This document shows, one piece after another, positions 9,473-16,435 of a DNA stretch of 33,927 bases. The notes beneath the pieces are model-generated. The model worked only from the letters and a program-made list of their open reading frames with translations. It made no database searches and was not told the origin of the DNA. The translations under genes and the position numbers were made by a program. The stretch spans positions 1 through 33,927 of the forward strand of contig CALDYU010000033.1 of the NCBI GenBank assembly GCA_937944485.1, given 5' to 3'. Each line of letters begins with the position of its first letter. Positions within the stretch are counted from its first letter, which is position 1. The DNA comes from an uncultured Flavobacteriaceae bacterium (GTDB lineage: Bacteria > Bacteroidota > Bacteroidia > Flavobacteriales > Flavobacteriaceae).

Positions 9473-10048
9473 CTAGGCTATCTGATGAACCTTTGATCTT
9501 TCAATTAGGTGCTGTTCAGGTTTAGTAACAGCATTTAATAAATCTAGACTTACCCTACCTATTATTTTTTCATCGGCGTACATCGTATGACCGAAACCAT
9601 TAATTAGTTCTGGTTTAACACCTACTTTTTCATACCATTCTGCCTTTGGTCGATACATATCTGTATCACCAAATAATGATGTTACTTTACAATTAGGGCT
9701 ATTTTCTTCTGCTCTAATTCGGGTAGCAGAAACAGTATAAATAGATTTCATTGGCAAACCCATTAAACCGGCTTTCCATGCAATAACACCTCCAATACTA
9801 AAACCTAAGTAATGAGCTTCTTCATTTTCCTTTTTTAACAAATGTGCTACCGCCGTATCGATACCCCCTTCAACAAAGGCACGATGCATATTATCTTCTG
9901 TATGTACAGCGACATCTATATTGGCTAACTGCTGTATATCATAATAGGTAATATCAAAATACTGTTGTAAATATCCTAAGTAAGAAGTTATCCAGAGCCC
10001 TTTTTTAGCTCCCCACATATCAGATAGAATTACGAGTTTTTGGGACAT
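9473..10048 (-). CDS. Small alpha/beta-fold hydrolase
   Basis: A 191-aa protein with the features of a compact alpha/beta hydrolase: an N-terminal strand (KLVILSDMWG), a nucleophile elbow GFSIGG near residues 83-88 with Ser85, an acidic residue in LFGDTDMY near 130, and His in GFGHTMYADE near 153. There is no signal peptide, so it should be cytosolic. The lid region of larger hydrolases is missing. The substrate is unknown. It is a single-gene transcript converging on clpX. Confidence 0.7.
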   Translation of the reverse strand: MSQKLVILSDMWGAKKGLWITSYLGYLQQYFDITYYDIQQLANIDVAVHTEDNMHRAFVEGGIDTAVAHLLKKENEEAHYLGFSIGGVIAWKAGLMGLPMKSIYTVSATRIRAEENSPNCKVTSLFGDTDMYRPKAEWYEKVGVKPELINGFGHTMYADEKIIGRVSLDLLNAVTKPEQHLIERSKVHQIA

Positions 10049-10394
10049 AATAAGAGGATTTGTTTAATAAATTGGTTAAGCGATAGGGCGAAGTTGAGCA
10101 TTTAACGCCGAACAATCACAAATATTTGTTCACCCGCAGAATTTCTTCGTTGTAGTAACTATTATCCGACAAAGCTATCAATTTATACGTTTTAGGTGTT
10201 TCACAAAAAATAGCACTAAACAGCTATAAAACCATAAAATCATGATATAAACTTCCTTTTTCATGCGCTTACGCCATAACCTAAGAAACCATACCACTAA
10301 TTAGTTCTTTGGATTACACTATTTTTAATGGCGAAGGTTGTAACCATACTTAAAGTAAAATGAAAAACAAAAAAACACCCTTAAAAAAATCAAT
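10049..10394. other. 346-nt gap without a supported gene
   Basis: AT-rich spacer between two minus-strand genes. It holds the upstream region of the hydrolase gene and the downstream end of the DUF6268 operon; a weak stem (CAATT/AATTG) followed by T7 on the minus strand just after that operon could be a terminator. A 28-codon minus-strand reading frame (10264-10178) predicts a tiny hydrophobic peptide starting MKKEVYIMILWFY, but nothing else supports it. Confidence 0.5.
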
Positions 10395-11321
10395 TTATAA
10401 TTTAATTGCGTAGACTAATCTAACATTTGCGTATGCTCCATTCCTAAAATTTGAGTTTTCATTTAACTGAGTTCTATTATCTCCAATTGTTGTAAGTGGC
10501 AAAGCCAAATCAATTTTGTCATTTTGATTATACTGAGCGTAACTTCTTCCAAAAGAATATCCATATCTACCTTCTATATGAATTCCACCTGAAATTTTAT
10601 ATCTAGCGAACAAACCTATATCAATACTTCTTCTTTCTATATAGTCATTTTGATAAGCTTCTTTACCTAAACGATATGAAGTTACCAATCCGAAATGATA
10701 TATTCCTAGCTTTAATTTTTCGTTTACTTTGTATTTAATTTTAGAATTAATGGGAAGTAAACCTGACATAGACCAACTTTCGGACATCTTCCATTCTAGA
10801 TTCACCAAAGGAACTACGTTAGAACCAAATGCTTCTTGGTTATACAAGACTCCGTATCCGATTTTTAATCTTTCATGATACATCTTTTCATAAATAAATG
10901 TACCGCCAAATTGAAAGTGTTTATTAGTTATATTTTTAAAATCAGTCATTAACCTAGGAATGAAAACTGCTTGAATAGAATTTTTATTTGAAAATTTATG
11001 AATCAATCCTGTTCTTAAAATAAGTCCATGTAACTTGATTGGGTTAGCTAAATTATCCGCCATATCAACATTATTATTTACATTCCACTGCATGTAATTA
11101 ATATTGTTATACCAAATCTGTTTTTCATTCAATACAATTGGAACAATCAAATTAAACATAGTTCCTCTTTCAGTTGTTTTACCCGTATAAGTAGATTGGA
11201 CTTCAAAAGGTTGTGGTGTACCTAAATGACCTGATATTGTTATTATATCTAATGTTTCTTGAGCAGTAACAAACGACACCGACCCTAAAACCAATAATAA
11301 AACTAATTTTTTTTTGATCAT
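10395..11321 (-). CDS. DUF6268-type outer-membrane beta-barrel protein
   Basis: A 308-aa exported protein with a clear signal peptide (MIKKKLVLLLVLGSVSFVTAQ). The mature part is a run of amphipathic strands (FNLIVPIVLNEKQIWYNNINYMQW; LGIYHFGLVTSYRLG; GGIHIEGRYGYSFGRSY) ending in ANVRLVYAIKL, typical of a barrel. I assign the DUF6268 family from memory of the IPIVLN...WYN pattern. It is the last gene of a four-gene minus-strand operon, 8 nt behind the lipoprotein gene. The function is unknown. Confidence 0.65.
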   Translation of the reverse strand: MIKKKLVLLLVLGSVSFVTAQETLDIITISGHLGTPQPFEVQSTYTGKTTERGTMFNLIVPIVLNEKQIWYNNINYMQWNVNNNVDMADNLANPIKLHGLILRTGLIHKFSNKNSIQAVFIPRLMTDFKNITNKHFQFGGTFIYEKMYHERLKIGYGVLYNQEAFGSNVVPLVNLEWKMSESWSMSGLLPINSKIKYKVNEKLKLGIYHFGLVTSYRLGKEAYQNDYIERRSIDIGLFARYKISGGIHIEGRYGYSFGRSYAQYNQNDKIDLALPLTTIGDNRTQLNENSNFRNGAYANVRLVYAIKL

Positions 11322-11329
11322 CTTCGGTA

Positions 11330-11674
11330 TTAATAGTTAATAGAACCAGGACCACCATTAGTCGCCATTACTATACCGGAAGCACCAATAAAAACACCAA
11401 ATGGCAAAGCGATTGTTTTACCCAATGAAAATTTTCTTTTATTGATTCTTTCAATTTCTTTTAGGGATATCTCATGCAATTTACCTCGACGATTATTTAA
11501 GATTAATAGACTGTCATTCATAGAATGAAACGTTCCTTTTTGAGGTGCCTTTCCAATTTGGTGAATTTTATAACTTTCATCCTTTACCAATTCCCCTAGT
11601 TGCACATCCATTTTCTTATAACTATAACAGCTCGTAAGTAGTACACACAATAAGGGCATCATTAAATTTTTCAT
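11330..11674 (-). CDS. Small lipoprotein, function unknown
   Basis: 114 aa beginning MKNLMMPLLCVLLTSCYSY: a hydrophobic signal ending in a lipobox (LTSC), so Cys16 is probably lipidated. The mature part (SYKIHQIGKAPQKGTFHSM...LILNNRRGKLHEISLKEIERI) looks like a small beta-rich domain that reads like an SH3-type or Sm-type fold, then a hydrophobic glycine-rich tail (GVFIGASGIVMATNGG) that may be a membrane segment. I know no function. It lies in the envelope operon between barrel genes. Confidence 0.7.
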   Translation of the reverse strand: MKNLMMPLLCVLLTSCYSYKKMDVQLGELVKDESYKIHQIGKAPQKGTFHSMNDSLLILNNRRGKLHEISLKEIERINKRKFSLGKTIALPFGVFIGASGIVMATNGGPGSINY

Positions 11675-11710
11675 ACTATTTAGTTTTTAAATAAATATTA
11701 ATACCACATT

Positions 11711-12238
11711 TTAAAATCGTTTTCCTAAGGCAAACCCAACCATAGGAGATAACCCAAATTCAATACCAGAATCTCCATTGCCAGCGAATATCGGAGTAAA
11801 ATTTGCTTTCCACATCCAATTATCCTTTTTACCATAATATCTTCGAAAACCTACTTGCGCTATACAATTGTGTGTAGCTCTTTCACCATTCTGAAAGGTC
11901 TTATCAAAGTTTATCCATGTATAACCAATACCTACTTCGATATGATTTTCATTATTGATATCTATTAAATAATTTAATGATAAAGGCACACTAAGTTCAC
12001 CTTTGCTAGGGCCTCCCAAATTGAAATCATAACCAAAACTAGGTGTGGTACTATCCTCCTCAGCCAAGGCAAAACCTACACCTACGGCTAACATCAAACC
12101 TTTTTTCTGGGTTAATTGTCTCTCAAAGTTTATAGAACCACCTTGAGCATTGCCACCCAATTCTAAAAAAACAGCATTCTTCTGGCCAAAGGCGAGGGTT
12201 GTGGCATTAAGGAGTATTATTATTACTAATTTTTCCAT
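11711..12238 (-). CDS. Outer-membrane beta-barrel protein, tandem paralog 1
   Basis: 175 aa with a signal peptide (MEKLVIIILLNATTLAFGQ) and an eight-strand-sized barrel. QKNAVFLELGGNAQGGSINFERQLT aligns with the upstream neighbour (QKNAVFIEALGNGGLVSLNYERQLT), and both contain a GFRR-[YN]-[YF]-GK segment, so the two genes are tandem duplicates that have diverged. The ligand or partner is unknown. Confidence 0.75.
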   Translation of the reverse strand: MEKLVIIILLNATTLAFGQKNAVFLELGGNAQGGSINFERQLTQKKGLMLAVGVGFALAEEDSTTPSFGYDFNLGGPSKGELSVPLSLNYLIDINNENHIEVGIGYTWINFDKTFQNGERATHNCIAQVGFRRYYGKKDNWMWKANFTPIFAGNGDSGIEFGLSPMVGFALGKRF

Positions 12239-12283
12239 GACATTTGATTTTAGTGTTATATTATTTTTAAAATATCTCTTGCT

Positions 12284-12832
12284 TTATAAACGTACTCCAA
12301 TACTGAATCCTAGCCATGCGTCTTCATGTAAATACCTATAGAATCTAGTCCTACTAGGATAATAAAAAGTTGAAAAGCCTCCGAATCCTCCCGCATTTGA
12401 ATCTGGTAGTTTTTTGGAATTAGTCAATGTCAAGATATAGGGTGAAATATGACCTCGAAAAAACCAATTTTTTCCAAAGTTCCGCCGAAAACCTACTCCA
12501 GTTAATAGTTGATATACTCCATTATTTGGTCCTTGTTTAGCAGCATCAAACCATGAAATACCGAGGGATACGTCTATGTAATTCCCTTTTTTCAGGTTGA
12601 ATAAATAATGTAAAGAGCTGACAACAGAAAGAAGTTGTGTCCGTTCAACAAGATCATCCGCCGTCATACCAAGCCCAAGACGAAGCATAATTTTAGGACT
12701 CTTGGTTAACTGTCGTTCATAATTTAGAGAAACTAATCCTCCATTTCCTAAGGCCTCAATAAATACAGCATTCTTTTGAGCGGTTACATTCTGAACAATG
12801 GTGCAAACGAAGCAGATGAACAAAACTCTCAT
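12284..12832 (-). CDS. Outer-membrane beta-barrel protein, tandem paralog 2
   Basis: 182 aa with a signal peptide (MRVLFICFVCTIVQNVTAQ) and the same opening and GFRRNFGKNW segment as the next gene, 45 nt downstream. It is the first gene of the four-gene envelope operon and lies immediately after a short inverted repeat and a promoter-like element. The C-terminus ends in a hydrophobic strand (DAWLGFSIGVRL) as expected for a barrel recognised by BamA. Confidence 0.75.
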   Translation of the reverse strand: MRVLFICFVCTIVQNVTAQKNAVFIEALGNGGLVSLNYERQLTKSPKIMLRLGLGMTADDLVERTQLLSVVSSLHYLFNLKKGNYIDVSLGISWFDAAKQGPNNGVYQLLTGVGFRRNFGKNWFFRGHISPYILTLTNSKKLPDSNAGGFGGFSTFYYPSRTRFYRYLHEDAWLGFSIGVRL

Positions 12833-12836
12833 AATT

Positions 12837-12865
12837 TCTAGTTTTAAAGTTTGCTCAAAACTAGA
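12837..12865 (-). promoter_or_regulatory. Promoter -7 element inside a 9-bp inverted repeat upstream of the envelope operon
   Basis: On the minus strand TAGTTTTG (12863-12856) fits TAnnTTTG. It lies in one arm of an inverted repeat, TCTAGTTTT (12837-12845) with AAAACTAGA (12857-12865), 11 nt apart and ending 5 nt before the first ATG. The overlap suggests an operator, perhaps for the adjacent AraC-type regulator; that assignment is inference. No good -33 is visible. Confidence 0.5.
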
Positions 12866-12874
12866 TGTGTATGT

Positions 12875-12918
12875 AAAAAAGGATGTCCGAAATTATATGA
12901 ATTGGAAGAATTCGGACA
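12875..12918 (-). terminator. Likely terminator after the AraC-type gene
   Basis: On the minus strand TGTCCGAA (12918-12911) pairs with TTCGGACA (12891-12884) around a 19-nt loop, followed by TCC and T6. It would separate GH3-AraC transcription from the envelope operon that starts at 12832. Confidence 0.65.
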
Positions 12919-12932
12919 AATTTAGCATGTGT

Positions 12933-14054
12933 CTAGAACGACATTTTTCTATACTGAGTAGGGGTTTGACCCGTAAATTTCTTAAAGGCCGAATAAAAGG
13001 TTGATTTTGAATTAAAGCCACATTCCAAACCAATTGAAACGATGGTATAGGCTTCAAAATTAGCGTCAGAAAGTAGCTTCTTGGCTTCTTCAACTCTGTG
13101 CTCATTGATGTAATCAGGAAAGTTTTTATTTGATACCGTATTGATTATCTTAGAGAGACTACTTACACTCGCATTCATTTCTTTGGCCAGTTTTTCAAGA
13201 CTTAAATAGGGGTCTAAATATTTTTGTTGAGTCACTACAAAGGTATTCAAGGCATCAAATACTTTTGCTTCCCGATTTTCTTTAGGGTTATTTTCAGTTT
13301 GTACGGCTTGATTGGCCTTTACTTCTTGATTTGCTCTTATTTTCTTTCGAAGCCCCTTTCTTTCTTGAAGTATTACAAACCTAAAAAAGCCTTGATATCC
13401 TATCCAATAAATAAAAATAGAAGTTCCTAGTCGTAACGGATAATAACTGTAGGGTGCTTTAATAGTTTCAGAAACCAAGTTCAAAAGTACTGCAACAGCC
13501 CAAAGAAGTAAAACCACGCCCCCCAATTGAATCAAACGTTTTATCCATTTTAAATCATCATAACTGAGAATGGAATCATATAATTTTTGATATCTAAAAA
13601 GCACTTTTAAAACGTGATAAAATATAAAGAGCGAAAAACAAAGGGTAACTGCATCTTCAAGAGCATTGTATAAAACCATATGTTCCTCATTTAACACCCT
13701 CTCATTCAATTGATACACCACTACTCCCCTCGCTACCAATTCAAAAATGAACACCAAAGCCGTCAATTTGAAAAACGGTCGTCTTTTATTTTCAATACCT
13801 AGATAATTAACCAAAAAAGCATGAAACATTGGGGCTAAAAGCACATAAAAAGGAATGGTATAATAGCTAAAAGCAACAAAATCCATATCAATCAACCATG
13901 ACTGAAGGTTGTTCAATGACAGAAATAAAACAAAGAGATTTAAAAAAAGAACTGGGTATTCAATTTTCTTTCTTGAGAAAGAGGTTAATGCATTAAATAT
14001 AAAACCCTGTACAACCCCTGCAATCATTAAAAAGTTAAATACTGAGGTAATCAT
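12933..14054 (-). CDS. Membrane-anchored AraC-family transcriptional regulator
   Basis: 373 aa. The first 230 or so residues are six or seven hydrophobic helices (for example FNFLMIAGVVQGFIFNALTS, YPVLFLNLFVLFLSLNNL, FFKLTALVFIFELVARGVVV), and residues 265-373 are an AraC/XylS DNA-binding domain with both helix-turn-helices (LSLEKLAKEMNASVSSLSKII and IVSIGLECGFNSKSTFYSAFKKFTGQTPTQYRK). A charged linker (RANQEVKANQAVQTENNPKENREAKV) joins them. This layout suggests a regulator that senses a membrane or lipid signal. It overlaps the GH3 stop (TAATG) and lies just upstream of the envelope operon, its likely target. Confidence 0.85.
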   Translation of the reverse strand: MITSVFNFLMIAGVVQGFIFNALTSFSRKKIEYPVLFLNLFVLFLSLNNLQSWLIDMDFVAFSYYTIPFYVLLAPMFHAFLVNYLGIENKRRPFFKLTALVFIFELVARGVVVYQLNERVLNEEHMVLYNALEDAVTLCFSLFIFYHVLKVLFRYQKLYDSILSYDDLKWIKRLIQLGGVVLLLWAVAVLLNLVSETIKAPYSYYPLRLGTSIFIYWIGYQGFFRFVILQERKGLRKKIRANQEVKANQAVQTENNPKENREAKVFDALNTFVVTQQKYLDPYLSLEKLAKEMNASVSSLSKIINTVSNKNFPDYINEHRVEEAKKLLSDANFEAYTIVSIGLECGFNSKSTFYSAFKKFTGQTPTQYRKMSF

Positions 14055-15568
14055 TACACATTCATGGTTAAAAGCTCTTCAACATAATCACGGGTATTAC
14101 TAAGCCTCGGAATTTTGTGCTGCCCCCCTAACTTATCTTTCGATTTAAGCCAATCGTAAAAAAGGTTTTCACGAGCCATATGAACTGATGGCATATTTAA
14201 CGTAATATTATTGTAGCGCTTGGCTTCGTAATCTGAGTTCAAAGACTTTAACGCATTATCAAATAGCTCTGTAAAGTAATCGATTTTCTCCGGCGGATTT
14301 CTAAATTCTATAATCCATTCGTGGGCACCCTTTTCTTTACCTTCCATGAAAATAGGGCCAGCGGTGTAGTCTTTAATTTCAGCACCAGTCTTTTTACAAA
14401 CACTTTTTAAGGCCTCTTCAGCATTTTCAATAATGAGCTCCTCGCCAAACACATTTATATGGTGTTTTGTACGACCAGTCACTTTTATGCGATACGGATT
14501 CAAAGAAGTAAACCGTACAGTATCGCCTATCTTATAGCGCCACAAACCTGAATTGGTTGTAATAACAATGGCATAATTTTTATTTTTTTCAACCTCCCAA
14601 AGTGGTATTGTAAATGATCTTTCAGTACCATGCACATTCATAGGAATAAACTCATAAAAAATACCGTAATCTAACATCAATAATAAATCATCAGCATTAT
14701 TGCGATCTTGAATGGCAAAGAATCCTTCCGAAGCGTTATATATCTCATAATACTTAAATTGATTGCCTGGCAATAAACTGCGATATTGTTCTTTATAGGG
14801 ACTGAAATTTACACCACCGTGAAAATATACTTCTAGGTTTTCCCAAACTTGAAACAAATCGGTCTTTCCTGTTTCTTCCATTACACTATTAAGAAGTACT
14901 AACATCCACGAGGGTACTCCAGCCAAACTTGTGACATTCTCTTGCCTACTCTCTTTAACAATAGCCTTTAGTTTTGATTCCCACTCCCCCATTAAAGAAA
15001 CTTTATTACTGGGGGTGCTACTGAACTCTGCCCATAGTGGCATATTATCAATTAATATTGCCGAAAGATCACCGAAAACGGAACCATTGTCTTCATACAA
15101 TTGTTTACTACCGCCAAGTCGCAAGCTTTTGCCCGTAAACAACTGCGAATTTTCATTATTATTCAAATACAGACAAAGCATGTCTTTACCAGATTTAAAA
15201 TGACAATCTTCTATAGCCTCGGCACTTACCGGAATAAATTTGCTTTTTGCATTCGTAGTGCCACTACTTTTTGCGAACCACTTTATTGAAGTTGGCCAAA
15301 ACACGTTTTGTTCTCCTCTTCGTGTTCGTTCTATGTTTGGTTCTATATCTTCATAAGCAACTACAGGCAAACGTTCTTTAAAGGTTTTGTAATTTTCTAT
15401 AGATTCAAAATCATACTGCTTTCCTATCTCTGTATCTTCTGCAATTTCTAACAATTGCTCTAACACTTCTTGCTGCACCTCAGCGGGGTATTTTACAAAA
15501 AGTTCTATCTGATGATAGCGCTTTTTCAGCAACCAAGAAGCTATAGAATTGAATAAAGGAATTGGCAT
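14054..15568 (-). CDS. GH3 family acyl-adenylate ligase
   Basis: 504 aa related to plant GH3 auxin-amido synthetases, members of the adenylate-forming ANL superfamily. Supporting segments are FAKSSGTTNAKSKFIPVS (phosphate-binding loop, near residue 80), YYEIYNASEGFFAIQD (adenine-binding region, near 275), and LWRYKIGDTVRFTS with VTGRTKHHINVFGEEL (hinge and C-terminal domain start). Bacterial members probably activate a carboxylic acid and join it to an amine or amino acid; the substrate is unknown. It is translationally coupled to the AraC gene by a one-base overlap. Confidence 0.88.
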   Translation of the reverse strand: MPIPLFNSIASWLLKKRYHQIELFVKYPAEVQQEVLEQLLEIAEDTEIGKQYDFESIENYKTFKERLPVVAYEDIEPNIERTRRGEQNVFWPTSIKWFAKSSGTTNAKSKFIPVSAEAIEDCHFKSGKDMLCLYLNNNENSQLFTGKSLRLGGSKQLYEDNGSVFGDLSAILIDNMPLWAEFSSTPSNKVSLMGEWESKLKAIVKESRQENVTSLAGVPSWMLVLLNSVMEETGKTDLFQVWENLEVYFHGGVNFSPYKEQYRSLLPGNQFKYYEIYNASEGFFAIQDRNNADDLLLMLDYGIFYEFIPMNVHGTERSFTIPLWEVEKNKNYAIVITTNSGLWRYKIGDTVRFTSLNPYRIKVTGRTKHHINVFGEELIIENAEEALKSVCKKTGAEIKDYTAGPIFMEGKEKGAHEWIIEFRNPPEKIDYFTELFDNALKSLNSDYEAKRYNNITLNMPSVHMARENLFYDWLKSKDKLGGQHKIPRLSNTRDYVEELLTMNV

Positions 15569-15634
15569 TTTTAGGTATCTTTATGGTTCTAAAATAACCT
15601 ATATAGTTATCATTTTCAAATAAGACAATATTTT

Positions 15635-16429
15635 ATGCAATACGAGGGGGTTTTACGAAAAATGCAGACTGAAATTGGAAGTCCGATTCAATATTACCTT
15701 ATTTTTCAAGATGATTTTCTAAATGTCAATCAAGTATTAGATAAAAGGTTAAAAATAGAATTTATAAAACATCAATGTCTCAATTGTGGCAATGATCGGC
15801 CGATTTTTAGACAGGGATTTTGTAAAAGTTGCTTTTTCGAAATACCAGCTGCCGGTGACTGGATAATGAGACCTGAACTTAGTACAGCTCATTTAGATCA
15901 AGAAGATCGTGATTTGGATTATGAAAAGAAAGTGCAATTACAGTCTCATATTGTTTATTTAGCAAATTCAAGCAATGTAAAGGTAGGTGTGACCCGAAAA
16001 ACACAAGTTCCCACACGTTGGATTGACCAAGGAGCCCATGAAGCTATTGAAATTGTAGAAGCACCCAATCGCTATTTGGCGGGTATTACAGAAGTAGCAT
16101 TAAAAGACCATGTGGGTGACAAAACAAATTGGCGTAAAATGTTAACTAATGAAAGGCCTAATGAAAGTTTAATTGAATGGCGAAACAAGTTGAAACAATA
16201 CATTCCAGAGGAAGCGTTGCCTTATTACTTAGAAAATAATGCGGCCGTTGAATTAGAATTTCCGGTATTGCAATACCCCGAGAAAGTAAAAAGCTTGAAT
16301 TTATCTAAAACACCTCAATTTGAAGGGCTTTTAAAAGGAATAAAAGGGCAGTACCTCATTTTTGACGACCATACTGTATTTAACGTACGTGGCAATGAGG
16401 GCTATTATGTGGGTATAGATTTGTTATAA
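15635..16429 (+). CDS. DUF2797 family zinc-ribbon protein
   Basis: 264 aa. It has a four-cysteine zinc ribbon near residues 48-68 (CLNCGNDRPIFRQGFCKSC), followed by GDWIMRPELSTAH and VYLANSSNVKVGVTRKTQVPTRWIDQGA, the conserved core of DUF2797. The last segment resembles a GIY-YIG nuclease-like strand pair, but I see no complete active site. It converges on the AsmA gene with 6 nt between stops. The role is unknown. Confidence 0.8.
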   Translation: MQYEGVLRKMQTEIGSPIQYYLIFQDDFLNVNQVLDKRLKIEFIKHQCLNCGNDRPIFRQGFCKSCFFEIPAAGDWIMRPELSTAHLDQEDRDLDYEKKVQLQSHIVYLANSSNVKVGVTRKTQVPTRWIDQGAHEAIEIVEAPNRYLAGITEVALKDHVGDKTNWRKMLTNERPNESLIEWRNKLKQYIPEEALPYYLENNAAVELEFPVLQYPEKVKSLNLSKTPQFEGLLKGIKGQYLIFDDHTVFNVRGNEGYYVGIDLL

Positions 16430-16435
16430 TTTTTT

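Noticed and set aside
10178..10264. 28-codon hydrophobic peptide in the large gap
   Set aside because: Too short and unsupported; mentioned only in the gap entry.
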